In this document: piece after piece, positions 33,896 through 43,291 of the stretch
Layout: each line of letters opens with the position of its first letter
Position numbering within the stretch: position 1 is the first letter of the stretch
Assembly (NCBI GenBank): GCA_022510505.1
Contig: JAFLTL010000005.1
Coordinates: forward strand, 41,908-105,907
Source of the DNA: Muribaculaceae bacterium
GTDB taxonomy: Bacteria; Bacteroidota; Bacteroidia; Bacteroidales; Muribaculaceae
Length of the DNA stretch: 64,000 bases
Reading direction: 5' to 3'
Made by a program: the position numbers and the translations under genes
Notes under the pieces: model-generated
Database searches by the model: none
What the model saw: the letters and a program-made list of their open reading frames with translations, nothing else
Told to the model about the DNA's origin: nothing

Positions 33896-36800
33896 TGTGG
33901 TTGCTTTCCACATACCAGATGTAACCTTTGACATTTTGAAAGCCCATGTCAATCATCCTGTTGACATAACCCATCATCTGTTCTTTGTATTCTTCCGACT
34001 CCAAATGACCGAACTTGTAATCAACGATGTCGACAGTGCCGTCGGGATTCCAAACGATTCTGTCGGGACGGGAATATGAGTTAGTCAAGGAACGATCGTC
34101 AAAGATAGTGGTTTCGTTTAGAATTCTGGTGAAACCATTGAACCAACGCTGAGCATCGGGGAAAGAAAGTCCCTTTTCAAGAATTTTCCGACAGCAATTG
34201 GTTTCCTCATCAGACAATTGATACTCATAAGCCGATTTTTTCAGTGCGAAATCAAGGTCCTCGGGATATCGAATCCGGCTCATAACCAAATGGAGGAAAT
34301 CACCCCGAACTGCCGGATCACTGAAGTTAAGTTCGACAGGAACTTCGGGAACGGTTATCTGCAGAATGGATTTTCTTTTAGTGAAAGAGTCGACCGAAAT
34401 CGTAGCAATCTCATTTTTTGTTTCAGTTTTTTCTTCTTTATGAGATCCTTCATTTACAGTTGGCTCTCCAAATGTCAGATGAAATTCATCACACATTAGT
34501 TTCTTTAAGTCAACAACCAAACCTGAATCAGGCTCTTCGGAATTTTTAATGGCAACCATCATCAAATCAGCCACATCTTGAATCTTGTTTGAGCTCGTTT
34601 CTGATTTCTCAGAGAGCTTTGCCGTGACAATAAGTTCTTGCGAAGCTCGTGTAAAAGCTACATACAAAAGATTCAGATTATCCAATTCCTCTTCTTTGTA
34701 TCCCATCAGATACTGTTCTCGTAAGGGCTCGTATTTTTCGAAGTCTTTTGATGTCGGTAATGGAAAAAAGGGAGGTGTCAAACCTGGAATAATCTCCGAT
34801 GACAGCTTATACCACTTATAATCTTTGTGAAGTCCCGCATTGTCATGTAACTTGAACTTTGCGAAGGGAATATGAACACAAGGGAACTCAAGACCTTTTG
34901 ATTTGTGAATCGTTATAACTCTGATAGTATCGTGATTTTCGGGAAATTCGACTTTAGTAAATCGTCCTTTGTCATTCCAGAATTTGAGGAATGAATAAAT
35001 GTCATTTCCATTCTCCTCTACATATCGGTCAAGGAGATCCATGAAGTTTGACAGGAAAATATTTTCTCTACGCAGAAGATTTTCTGCTTTCTTTTTGTCA
35101 AGAGGAGTTATAAACTCCTTGACTATCAAGTGAGATAAAGCTACGAGATCAGTGTTCTGAAGTTTGTCTTCTACTACCGGCCCATGGTTATTCTCTATGC
35201 CTTTATCCGTCAAGTCTTCCGGAAATTCACCCAATGTTTTCAATGATTCCTTCAACGCAGTAACTGGGTTGTCGGCTGTCATGAGGTTGATTAGATATTC
35301 TTCATTGAGAAGTTCGGGTTTCCTGGTTTTTCTCTTTAGGTCTACACCTGCAGTGAACGAAGGATTTGCAATGGCTTGGAGATGGGATATAATATACAGC
35401 ACGAGCCCTGATTCTTCCAATGTGAAAGCATCGGCCGACATAACTTTAGGCACACTGAAAGGAGGATTTTCGAGTTTTTCGAAAGCCTCTATAAGGTAAC
35501 GCACAACCAATTTGCTCTCAGCCCCGGTTCTTGTTAGAACTGTAATGTCCCATGGACGATAGCCTGCGCGCAATTGTCGAACCACATTCTCAAACATTCG
35601 GCTAAGAGGAATCTCTTCAAGTTCTTCTTTTGACTTTTCAGAATTCTTTGTATCGACAAACATCAGGTCTACCCAACCTTTGGGTTCCTCTTTGAGACGT
35701 TTCTCAGGAATTGATTGAACGACATTCTCATAAAATGCCGTTGCATCGAGAACTTTCGAGAGAGCTTTAAAAAGGGAATTGTTGAAAACAACAATATTAG
35801 TTTCGCTGCGCCAATTGGTGTTCTGTTCAGATGTTTTTCCCTCAATTTCTATTTCATAGGGAAGTGACTTTTTAACACCGCTGTTAATCAGTCGAGGATC
35901 GGAATTTCTGAATCTATAGATGCATTGTTTCTCATCACCAATTATCAGATTTTCGTAGTCGAACGACAGACTGTTGATGAGCAACGGCCTCAGGTTCAAC
36001 CATTGCATTTTCGAGGTATCCTGGAATTCATCGAGCAGAAAGTGTCGCAGGCGATTTCCCAGACGTTCATAGATAAATGGGGTGTCATCATCTCCAATTA
36101 AATGATGTAATAACTGGTTGGTGTCGGAAAGGAGTATGGAGCTTTTCTCTCGCCGATAAATTTCCATTCTTCTGATAACTTCTCCGAAAATTCCAAGAGG
36201 GTAGATGTTGGATAATAGGAGTCGAAGAAACCCAATTCTATTGATTCGTTCTTCGATGTTCAGGCAATAATCATGGAGGTCGTCTACAAATTGTCTGACC
36301 TCAGGTTCCAGTAGTCTCTTTGTACTCTTCTTATTAATTGCATTCGAAGGATCTTCGGCTATTTTCTTGATATCGGCAGGGAAATTCTTAAATTTTAGCG
36401 TGCCATTGGCAAATTTTACAAGAGCTTTTACAGCATTGCTTTTGACGTCACCCGATAGATTCAGGAACTCGATTCTTTTGAGAAATTGCGCGGCTTCTTT
36501 TTTTAATTCGTTATGTTCATTGGCCTGTGATTCAGCGAGTCCCCTCTCGAATTCAATCAATTTTGTTGGATGTTCCAGATATTCGTTTATCAGTTTATTA
36601 TTTAGTCGATAATCTTCATCCATCAAGCCGTTGATGTGTTTCACCACTTCATTGAAGAATTGTCCGGCTTCTCGGAAAAGCATGAAGTTGTCGCCATCGT
36701 CCATCTTCTTCTCCATGTAACGTTGTAACCACATTTGAAGACGACCGGTGTCGATTCGATCTTTCTTTGAGAGAAGGAATGAGTTTCCGTTGATGGTATC

Positions 36801-37289
36801 GAACACATCCCTGACAGCCTCCTTGACAACCTCCATGTCATCGAGCCGAAGTTCGAAATTGTCGGGAAGTTCCATCTCATGAGCGAATGTTCTCAGAATG
36901 AGCTGGAAGAATGAATCGATTGTGCTGACATTGAAGTCGTCGAATCCTACAAGAAGACATTTTAGGGCATCGGCTGCCGCTTCTCTGATCTGTTCGGCCG
37001 GAACATGATAGAGAGCCGTCAGGTAATCTATATATTTGCTGATTTTTCGGTCATGACATTTAACCGGGTCGGCAAGTATCGCCAACTGCTCGACGATTCT
37101 TTTTTTCATTTCGGCAGTTGCCTTATTGGTAAATGTCACGGCCAGAATAGAAGAGGCCTTACCGTCATGTTTCTTAATGAGGTGCCACTTACCCTTCTCG
37201 TCTTTATAGCCAAGAAGCAAGGCGATATATTCCCTGGCGAGAGTGAAGGTTTTCCCGGATCCAGCCGATGCCTTGTAAATCTTCAGCAT
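33861..37289 (-). CDS. UvrD/AddA-like helicase-nuclease
   Basis: 1142 residues. Superfamily 1A helicase motifs: Walker A KASAGSGKTFTLAREY (about 4-19), motif Ia LAVTFTNKATAEMKKRI, Walker B FLLDEFQDTSKMQW (about 420-433), motif III IGDEKQCIYRFRNSDPR, and motifs V/VI around TIHKSKGLEFPCVHIPF and LLYVAFTRASQELIV. The C-terminal end has a RecB-type nuclease region with RPDRIVWNPDGTVDIVDYKFG (about 1074-1094). This is the AddA/RecB-like architecture for double-strand break repair. An AddB-like partner gene is not adjacent. Start overlaps cinA by 7 bases; the 3' end overlaps the convergent deacylase gene. Confidence 0.9.
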   Translation of the reverse strand: MLKIYKASAGSGKTFTLAREYIALLLGYKDEKGKWHLIKKHDGKASSILAVTFTNKATAEMKKRIVEQLAILADPVKCHDRKISKYIDYLTALYHVPAEQIREAAADALKCLLVGFDDFNVSTIDSFFQLILRTFAHEMELPDNFELRLDDMEVVKEAVRDVFDTINGNSFLLSKKDRIDTGRLQMWLQRYMEKKMDDGDNFMLFREAGQFFNEVVKHINGLMDEDYRLNNKLINEYLEHPTKLIEFERGLAESQANEHNELKKEAAQFLKRIEFLNLSGDVKSNAVKALVKFANGTLKFKNFPADIKKIAEDPSNAINKKSTKRLLEPEVRQFVDDLHDYCLNIEERINRIGFLRLLLSNIYPLGIFGEVIRRMEIYRREKSSILLSDTNQLLHHLIGDDDTPFIYERLGNRLRHFLLDEFQDTSKMQWLNLRPLLINSLSFDYENLIIGDEKQCIYRFRNSDPRLINSGVKKSLPYEIEIEGKTSEQNTNWRSETNIVVFNNSLFKALSKVLDATAFYENVVQSIPEKRLKEEPKGWVDLMFVDTKNSEKSKEELEEIPLSRMFENVVRQLRAGYRPWDITVLTRTGAESKLVVRYLIEAFEKLENPPFSVPKVMSADAFTLEESGLVLYIISHLQAIANPSFTAGVDLKRKTRKPELLNEEYLINLMTADNPVTALKESLKTLGEFPEDLTDKGIENNHGPVVEDKLQNTDLVALSHLIVKEFITPLDKKKAENLLRRENIFLSNFMDLLDRYVEENGNDIYSFLKFWNDKGRFTKVEFPENHDTIRVITIHKSKGLEFPCVHIPFAKFKLHDNAGLHKDYKWYKLSSEIIPGLTPPFFPLPTSKDFEKYEPLREQYLMGYKEEELDNLNLLYVAFTRASQELIVTAKLSEKSETSSNKIQDVADLMMVAIKNSEEPDSGLVVDLKKLMCDEFHLTFGEPTVNEGSHKEEKTETKNEIATISVDSFTKRKSILQITVPEVPVELNFSDPAVRGDFLHLVMSRIRYPEDLDFALKKSAYEYQLSDEETNCCRKILEKGLSFPDAQRWFNGFTRILNETTIFDDRSLTNSYSRPDRIVWNPDGTVDIVDYKFGHLESEEYKEQMMGYVNRMIDMGFQNVKGYIWYVESNHIIPVPEATPPK

Positions 37290-38533
37290 TTCAGTTCTTT
37301 CAGTAGGTCAATGATAGCTTGTAAAGTGGCTCTTTGAACTATTCGCTCGCGATTGCCAAGAAAAAAATATTTTTTAGAAAATATGCGTTTAGGCGTCTTG
37401 ACTGCTATCCACACTGTTCCAACAGGTTTTTGTGAAGTTCCTCCTGTGGGACCTGCTACCCCCGATGTTGCAATGCTACATCCAGTTCGACACACTTGAC
37501 TTACACCATCGGCCATTTGTTCAACAACCTGTTGGCTGACCGCCCCATATTCGTTCAAATTGTTTTGTGAGACTCCCAGAACATCGGTCTTAACCGAGTT
37601 GTCGTAGGCCACTACTCCTCCCTTAAATACCCTGCTTGCACCTGGCACTCCCGTAATTGCAGATGCAATACGCCCCCCGGTGCAACTTTCGGCCGATGAC
37701 AACGTCAGCTGTCTTTGGTCGAGGAGTTCGAACAAAGCATTGGCTGGTGAAATGTCACCGGTAAAAAGGAGGTAAGGATTAATCAAATTCAAAAGCTTTT
37801 CAAATTCCAGGTCTATGGTTTTTGTTAGTTTTTCTTCATCATTATGATGGCCGTCGAGCCTAAGTCGGATATAGGGCGCGTTAGGTAAATAGGCAAGATG
37901 GAGGCTCGGATTTAGACTGTTTTCCCATGATTCAAGCAACAGGGCGAGGTCGCTTTCGGTTATTCCGCTGACTGTTGCATAGCGATGGGCGAAGTGGGTT
38001 TCGGGAATAAGCCGTTTTTTCAATCGTGGCAATACTTCGTCGGTCCATGCGCCTTGGAATTCTTGTGGGACTCCCGGAAGAGAGACCAGAATTTTACCTT
38101 CTTTTTCAAACCACATCACCGGAGCAGTCCCGTAGTTGTTGGGAATCGCAATGGCCGATGATGGAACAAGGGCTTGATCGAGTGAAAGTTGATTCACGGT
38201 CAGCCCCCTTCTTTTAAAGATTTTCCTGACAGTCTCCTCCACAAAGGGGATTCTAACGAGTTCTCCTCCGAAAATTGTCATCAAGGCCGCTTTTGTAATG
38301 TCGTCACGTGTTGGTCCCAGACCTCCTGAGGTAACCACTATGTCGGACTTTTCCAGTGCATCGACGACCGCCCGAATGATATCGTCGGTGTTGTCATGAA
38401 TTACTTTCACGTAATTTATTTCCAGTCCGAGTGGTTGTAGTGTACGGGCTACAACGCCCGAGTTGGTGTCGGTCACCTGGCCGATAAGAAGTTCGTCACC
38501 AATGGCGATGACTGTTGCGCAGTTCTTTTTCAT
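37283..38533 (-). CDS. cinA: CinA family nicotinamide-nucleotide amidohydrolase
   Basis: 416 residues, full length. N-terminal MoCF-like domain (about 1-170) with AIGDELLIGQVTDTNSGVVAR and VVTSGGLGPTRDDITK. The C-terminal amidohydrolase domain (about 255-412) has SSAESCTGGRIASAITGVPGASRVFKGG and ATSGVAGPTGGTSQKPVGTVWIA. It hydrolyses NMN to NaMN in the pyridine nucleotide cycle and some members act as ADP-ribose pyrophosphatases. It overlaps tsaD by 4 bases and the UvrD-like gene by 7, so the three genes form one operon. Confidence 0.95.
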   Translation of the reverse strand: MKKNCATVIAIGDELLIGQVTDTNSGVVARTLQPLGLEINYVKVIHDNTDDIIRAVVDALEKSDIVVTSGGLGPTRDDITKAALMTIFGGELVRIPFVEETVRKIFKRRGLTVNQLSLDQALVPSSAIAIPNNYGTAPVMWFEKEGKILVSLPGVPQEFQGAWTDEVLPRLKKRLIPETHFAHRYATVSGITESDLALLLESWENSLNPSLHLAYLPNAPYIRLRLDGHHNDEEKLTKTIDLEFEKLLNLINPYLLFTGDISPANALFELLDQRQLTLSSAESCTGGRIASAITGVPGASRVFKGGVVAYDNSVKTDVLGVSQNNLNEYGAVSQQVVEQMADGVSQVCRTGCSIATSGVAGPTGGTSQKPVGTVWIAVKTPKRIFSKKYFFLGNRERIVQRATLQAIIDLLKELKC

Positions 38534-39555
38534 ACCTTCACTCTTGCAAAAGGTGTTTCGTCGTAACGACAGAATTCTTTGTCGAGATATTTGAAGTAAC
38601 CTGCAACTGCAACCATTGCCGCATTATCGGTTGTAAAAACCGGTTTTGGAAGAAATACTTTCAAGTTTTTTTTCTTGCCGAGTTCCTCCACGGCATTTCT
38701 AACGGCCGAGTTGGCGGCTACTCCTCCCCCCACGGCAATTGTGTTTACTCCCGTCCTATCGATGGCTTTGCGCAGCTTATCCATGAGGATTTCCACGATG
38801 GTTGCCTGCAGTGAGGCGGCCAAATCGTTAAGGTTGTGTTCTACGAAGTTGGGATTCAACACTTTCTGGTCGCGCAAAGTATAGAGGAAGGATGTTTTTA
38901 AACCGCTGAAACTATAGTCGAGACCCGGGATATGGGGTTTTGCGAATTTGAATTTTTTGGCGTCGCCGTTTTTGGCAAGCCGGTCAATGTGAGGACCTCC
39001 GGGATAGGGGAGTCCCATGACTTTTGCACACTTGTCAAACGCTTCTCCGGCAGCGTCATCGATCGTTTGCCCAAGCACTTCCATGTCATTATAGGCTCTG
39101 ACCAGAAGTATTTGAGAGTTTCCTCCCGAGACAAGCAAACAGATAAATGGGAACTCGGGAACCTCGTCGTCGGGCTGCATTTTAAGGAAATGAGCCAGTA
39201 CATGCCCGTGAAGATGGTTCACATCGATAATCGGAACCCTAAGTGCCAGCGATAATCCTTTTGCAAATGAGGTTCCAACAAGAAGGGAACCAATCAGTCC
39301 GGGGCCACGGGTGAAAGCGATTGCCGATAACTCTTCGGGTTGAATTCCGGCTCTTTTCAAAGCCGTGTCAACTACCGGCACTATGTTTTGTTGATGGGCT
39401 CGCGATGCCAGCTCCGGGACCACTCCTCCATACTCTTCGTGTACTTTCTGTGAGGCAATCACATTTGAGAGTATCAAGCCATTGTCGGTAACTACTGCGG
39501 CCGAGGTGTCGTCACATGAAGACTCTATGCCAAGAATATATGTTTTGTGATTCAT
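38530..39555 (-). CDS. tsaD: tRNA N6-adenosine threonylcarbamoyltransferase TsaD
   Basis: 341 residues from the ATG at 39555, which gives the conserved start ILGIESSCDDTSAAVV; the frame reaches back to 39666 but with an unrelated sequence. It transfers the threonylcarbamoyl group to A37 of tRNA (t6A). Metal-binding His in HLHGHVLAHF (about 111-120), LVSGGNSQI, and the nucleotide site YPGGPHIDRLAKNG and AVGGGVAANSAVR are all present. TsaB and TsaE partner genes are not in this window. First gene in the tsaD-cinA-UvrD operon. Confidence 0.96.
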   Translation of the reverse strand: MNHKTYILGIESSCDDTSAAVVTDNGLILSNVIASQKVHEEYGGVVPELASRAHQQNIVPVVDTALKRAGIQPEELSAIAFTRGPGLIGSLLVGTSFAKGLSLALRVPIIDVNHLHGHVLAHFLKMQPDDEVPEFPFICLLVSGGNSQILLVRAYNDMEVLGQTIDDAAGEAFDKCAKVMGLPYPGGPHIDRLAKNGDAKKFKFAKPHIPGLDYSFSGLKTSFLYTLRDQKVLNPNFVEHNLNDLAASLQATIVEILMDKLRKAIDRTGVNTIAVGGGVAANSAVRNAVEELGKKKNLKVFLPKPVFTTDNAAMVAVAGYFKYLDKEFCRYDETPFARVKV

Positions 39556-39575
39556 TATCCTTTGTTGATGTCTTA

Positions 39576-39583
39576 CAAAAATA
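39576..39583 (-). promoter_or_regulatory. -7 promoter element (TATTTTTG) for tsaD
   Basis: Minus-strand TAnnTTTG match 21 bases before the tsaD ATG. Confidence 0.45.
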
Positions 39584-39733
39584 ATAAATTTAGACTTATT
39601 AATCTCATCTTGTTTCTGATAAAAGACTGTTGGGACGTGATGTAACTGCCTGGATGATTCTAACAAGAATTAACGTTTGACCGGTAACTTTTTCAATGGT
39701 GTTTTGTTCTATAATAAAATAAAAACAAATGCT

Positions 39734-40108
39734 ATGAAAGGAATTAAATCTATCGTAATGGTTGGACTCAGTATGATTGCTGTAGCTCTGCCGACTTTCG
39801 CAAAGGATAATTGCGTGTCTACTTGTCAAACGTCCGATACGACTGCTTGTCAGCCTTATGTAGTTCAAGCCTATGATAAGGTTAAGGATGGAACAATAAA
39901 TGTATATGACAAGACAAAGGATGGAACCATAAAGGTTTATGACGTAGTTGCTGACAGCACTGCTTCCAAAGCCGACAAATTGGCCGATGGAACAATTAAG
40001 GTTTACGATAAGGCGAAAAATGGAACAGTGACGGTATATGACCAGACGAAAGAAGGTACCGTCAAAACCTATGATAAAGTGAAGGACGAGTTCAAGAAAA
40101 TTTTCTGA
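39734..40108 (+). CDS. Secreted 11-residue (hendecad) repeat protein
   Basis: 124 residues from the ATG at 39734. A signal peptide (about 1-23, ending PTFA) is followed by a short segment with three Cys (27, 31, 39). Residues 46-122 are seven 11-residue repeats in exact register: Tyr at 47, 58, 69, 91, 102 and 113, with Ala at the expected position 80. The consensus is YDKxKDGTIxV. The 11-residue period and KTKDGT-like core suggest an amphipathic helix of the type seen in synucleins, LEA proteins and apolipoproteins, which bind membranes or protect proteins. No family name is known to me. It is monocistronic and ends at a strong bidirectional terminator. Confidence 0.8.
   Translation: MKGIKSIVMVGLSMIAVALPTFAKDNCVSTCQTSDTTACQPYVVQAYDKVKDGTINVYDKTKDGTIKVYDVVADSTASKADKLADGTIKVYDKAKNGTVTVYDQTKEGTVKTYDKVKDEFKKIF
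39869..40099 (+). repeat. Seven tandem 33-bp coding repeats
   Basis: In-frame imperfect 33-bp units (11 codons) encode the hendecads of the protein above. The fourth unit is the most divergent. The regular spacing suggests growth by unit duplication followed by drift. Confidence 0.75.
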
Positions 40109-40125
40109 TAGATAATTGAATTATA

Positions 40126-40165
40126 AAACAAAAGAGGGAAGGCAGATGCCTTCCCTCTTTTGTTT
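40126..40165. terminator. Bidirectional intrinsic terminator
   Basis: Arms 40126-40144 and 40147-40165 are complementary over 19 bp, with a GC-rich core (GAGGGAAGGCA / TGCCTTCCCTC) and a GA centre. The outer AAA/TTT pairs give U-runs on both strands. It lies between the convergent genes ending at 40108 and 40187. Confidence 0.85.
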
Positions 40166-40186
40166 ACAAATTTCTTCCGCAAATTT

Positions 40187-41161
40187 CTAAAAGATAGTAT
40201 AAGAAATCCTGAAATCCAGCACAGGATAAACTTTGATGGATGTGATCAAATCTACTTTATCACCAACTTTTCCCTTGATGTCCACTACATCGTGGGTTAG
40301 ACTGACACCGTCGTGAGTGACAAGATTTGGACTTCCTCCCCAGAACATAACACCGGCATCTACTGCCACGTTCCAACGTTTATCCTTGCTGATTGCACCG
40401 CCGTAGCCGAATCCGAGGTAAGGCCTGAACACATTGACATAGGCGTTGACCGTAACCATACCGTGCTTGTCGGGCTGCATGATGTAGGGTTGACCGTCGC
40501 GGAAGTCCCCAACATGAATGCCCAATCGTCCATATTCTTCGAACGTTTGCTTTAACATATCGGCAACTTCGGGGTCGAGATATATGTCACCATAGATGGG
40601 CGTGTCGAAGAAGTCGGTCGTGGTGAAGTAGTCATACATCCTGTTATAGAGGTTCAAACTCATCAGTGAAGTCATCTCGTTCATGGTGTTGATGCCTTTG
40701 GCAATGCGCTTGGGACCAAGGAAGAATCCGGCCGTGAAGTGCCAATGACGATTGTTTTTGAACGGATAGACGTCAAACAACATCTTGAAATTGAAAAGAT
40801 TTGGTTTCCCGTCGATTCTTACCATCTTGTCAATTTCGTATCCGGTGATCTTCTCCATCATTTCGCTGACATGGTCGAAATTGTCCTCGGTCACGACTCC
40901 ATCGGAATATTGAGTCAGATTAAAATCAAATGGGAAGGTAGCTTGAGGGAAATAGGAAATTCCCATTCTCATTTTCACCCAGTCGGTAATGGGCGCACCC
41001 AAGTCTATCCCGATTCCGGTGGTACCAAGAGTCAAGCCGGCTTCAAGGTGATTGAAGATGTTATTTTTTTTACAATAATCAACGAACGAAACCTTGTTGT
41101 TTTGTCCGAAAGATAGGAGTGATCCGCAAAGAATGATTGTTGAAAGAATGATTTTTTTCAT
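40187..41161 (-). CDS. Outer-membrane beta-barrel-like protein
   Basis: 324 residues with a signal peptide (about 1-19, ending LLSFGQ). The pattern of alternating strands with Gly and aromatics (HLEAGLTLGTTGIGIDLG, WHFTAGFFLGPKR, PYLGFGYGGAISKDKRWNVAVDAGVMFWG) and a C-terminus ending in Phe (LDFRISYTIF) suggests an outer-membrane beta-barrel. No specific family named. It follows fcl by 34 bases, so it may be in the gmd-fcl transcript. Confidence 0.75.
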   Translation of the reverse strand: MKKIILSTIILCGSLLSFGQNNKVSFVDYCKKNNIFNHLEAGLTLGTTGIGIDLGAPITDWVKMRMGISYFPQATFPFDFNLTQYSDGVVTEDNFDHVSEMMEKITGYEIDKMVRIDGKPNLFNFKMLFDVYPFKNNRHWHFTAGFFLGPKRIAKGINTMNEMTSLMSLNLYNRMYDYFTTTDFFDTPIYGDIYLDPEVADMLKQTFEEYGRLGIHVGDFRDGQPYIMQPDKHGMVTVNAYVNVFRPYLGFGYGGAISKDKRWNVAVDAGVMFWGGSPNLVTHDGVSLTHDVVDIKGKVGDKVDLITSIKVYPVLDFRISYTIF

Positions 41162-41195
41162 TCAATTATTTTTGAATCGTTGTTACGTTGTCATG

Positions 41196-42119
41196 TTAAC
41201 GGCTGAGAAAATCATTGTAGGCGAGACGAATTCCTTCGGGAAGATCAACGGTTGCTGTCCAACCCAATCTACGTGCTTTAGAAACATCCAGAAGTTTTCG
41301 GGGCGTTCCGTTTGGTTTTGTAGTGTCCCATTTGATTTCTCCTTTGAATCCTACCGTCTTGGCAACAAGCTCCGAAAGTTCTTTTATTGTGATTTCTTTT
41401 CCCGTTCCAGCATTGACGGTTTCGTTACCCGAATAGTTGTTCATCAGGAACACACAAAGACTCGCAAGATCATCGACATACATGAATTCTCTTAATGGAG
41501 AACCGTCACCCCAACACACCACTTCGGAACTTCCGTTAACCTTTGCTTCGTGGAACCGGCGAATCAGTGCCGGTAGCACGTGGGAATGGGTCGGATGATA
41601 GTTGTCGTTTGGCCCGTATAAATTGGTCGGCATCACCGAAATGAAGTCGGTTCCATACTGTCGGTTGAGATATTCGCAATATTTCAATCCCGAGATCTTT
41701 GCGAGAGCGTAAGCTTCATTTGTTGGTTCCAATGCGGATGTCAACAGGCAGTCTTCCTTCATAGGTTGAGGTGCAAGTCGCGGATAGATACATGATGACC
41801 CCAGAAACTCGAGTTTCTTGACACCATTTTTCCAAGCCGAATGAATGACATTCATCTCCATGGTCATGTTCTCCCACATGAAATCGGCCGGCTGGGTGTT
41901 ATTGGCTTCGATCCCGCCTACTTTTGCTGCCGCAAGGAACACGTATTCGGGTTTCTCTTCCCTAAAAAATTCCTCCACTGCTTTCTGGTCGGTCAAGTCC
42001 AATTCGCTGTGGGTTCTTGTGACTATGTTGTCATATCCTTGTCGTTGCAGTTCACGAACTATGGCACTTCCAACCATTCCACGATGTCCTGCAACGTATA
42101 TCTTAGAATTTTTCTTCAT
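41196..42119 (-). CDS. fcl: GDP-L-fucose synthase
   Basis: 307 residues of the extended SDR family. It carries out the epimerase and reductase steps from GDP-4-keto-6-deoxymannose to GDP-L-fucose. Features are the NADP loop [17 protein letters not shown] (about 9-25), [39 protein letters not shown] with the YxxxK motif (Tyr136, Lys140) and [28 protein letters not shown]. Encoded 11 bases after gmd. Confidence 0.96.
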   Translation of the reverse strand: MKKNSKIYVAGHRGMVGSAIVRELQRQGYDNIVTRTHSELDLTDQKAVEEFFREEKPEYVFLAAAKVGGIEANNTQPADFMWENMTMEMNVIHSAWKNGVKKLEFLGSSCIYPRLAPQPMKEDCLLTSALEPTNEAYALAKISGLKYCEYLNRQYGTDFISVMPTNLYGPNDNYHPTHSHVLPALIRRFHEAKVNGSSEVVCWGDGSPLREFMYVDDLASLCVFLMNNYSGNETVNAGTGKEITIKELSELVAKTVGFKGEIKWDTTKPNGTPRKLLDVSKARRLGWTATVDLPEGIRLAYNDFLSR

Positions 42120-42130
42120 TCTTGAAGCAA

Positions 42131-43222
42131 TTATTTTACAATGCCTTTTTCAAGATACTCGGCAAGGTTGGTTCTCACTTTTTCTCCGGCACGCTCAACT
42201 GCAACCTTAGCCATGTCGGCATCGACCATCAGGTTGACAAGCTCCTTGAAGGATGTCTTCTTGGTCGGATCCCATCCCAATTCTCTCTTTGCCTTTGTCG
42301 GATCCCCCAGGAGGTTCACAACGTCGGTGGGGCGGTAGAAGTCGGGTGACACCTCCACGAGTACTTTACCGGTCTTGACATCAATGCCTTTTTCATTTGC
42401 ACCTTCCCCTTCAAACCTGAGTTCGATTCCGGCGCGATGGAAAGCCTGCAGACAGAACTCGCGAACCGAATGTTGTTCGCCAGTGGCGATAACATAATCG
42501 TCGGGCTTCGGCTGCTGTAGAATCAACCACATACATTCCACATAGTCTTTCGCATATCCCCAGTCACGCAATGACGAAAGGTTTCCCAAATAAAGCTTCT
42601 CCTGCTTTCCCTGGGCGATACGTGCTGCGGCAAGGGTAATCTTGCGTGTGACGAAAGTCTCGCCACGACGTTCCGACTCATGATTGAAAAGTATGCCCGA
42701 GCATGCGAACATGTCGTAGGCTTCGCGATATTCCTTCACAATCCAAAATCCGTAGAGCTTGGCCACGGCATAAGGCGAATAGGGATGGAAGGGTGTCTCT
42801 TCGTTCTGAGGAACCGCCTGAACCTTTCCGTAGAGCTCGCTCGTGGAGGCCTGGTAGAAGCGGCAGGTCTTCGCCAGACCACACTGGCGGATGCCTTCGA
42901 GCAGACGCAACACTCCGGTTGCATCGACATCGGCCGTAAACTCGGGTGAGTCAAACGACACCTGTACGTGGCTTTGGGCCGCAAGGTTGTAGACTTCATC
43001 GGGGCGAACCTTGTTCAGGACCTGAATGATCGACATCGAGTCGCCAAGGTCGGCATAGTGGAGATGGAACTGAGGATGTCCCTCAAGATGCGCAATGCGC
43101 TCACGGAAATCGACGCTTGAACGACGAATAGTGCCATGAACGTCATAACCCTTTTCTAATAGAAATTCAGCGAGGAATGAACCGTCCTGGCCGGTTACTC
43201 CTGTTATTAATGCTGTCTTCAT
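42131..43222 (-). CDS. gmd: GDP-mannose 4,6-dehydratase
   Basis: 363 residues, full length. Makes GDP-4-keto-6-deoxymannose from GDP-mannose. The N-terminus [20 protein letters not shown] is diagnostic, with RRSS binding NADP phosphate. The active site has QASTSELYG (Thr, Ser, Glu) and [13 protein letters not shown] (YxxxK), and [17 protein letters not shown] binds GDP. Gmd and Fcl provide GDP-fucose for fucosylated surface glycans, which are known in Bacteroidales. Confidence 0.97.
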   Translation of the reverse strand: MKTALITGVTGQDGSFLAEFLLEKGYDVHGTIRRSSVDFRERIAHLEGHPQFHLHYADLGDSMSIIQVLNKVRPDEVYNLAAQSHVQVSFDSPEFTADVDATGVLRLLEGIRQCGLAKTCRFYQASTSELYGKVQAVPQNEETPFHPYSPYAVAKLYGFWIVKEYREAYDMFACSGILFNHESERRGETFVTRKITLAAARIAQGKQEKLYLGNLSSLRDWGYAKDYVECMWLILQQPKPDDYVIATGEQHSVREFCLQAFHRAGIELRFEGEGANEKGIDVKTGKVLVEVSPDFYRPTDVVNLLGDPTKAKRELGWDPTKKTSFKELVNLMVDADMAKVAVERAGEKVRTNLAEYLEKGIVK

Positions 43223-43243
43223 AATTGGTCAATCTTTTGATTG

Positions 43244-43251
43244 CAAAGATA
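43244..43251 (-). promoter_or_regulatory. -7 promoter element (TATCTTTG) for gmd-fcl
   Basis: Minus-strand TAnnTTTG match 22 bases before the gmd ATG. Confidence 0.5.
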
Positions 43252-43291
43252 ATAAAAATAAGATTTCTGACTTTTCAGATTTTTCGGAATG

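Noticed and set aside
39869..40099. 33-base repeats as a CRISPR array
   Set aside because: Units are contiguous without spacers and encode regular 11-residue repeats in one frame.
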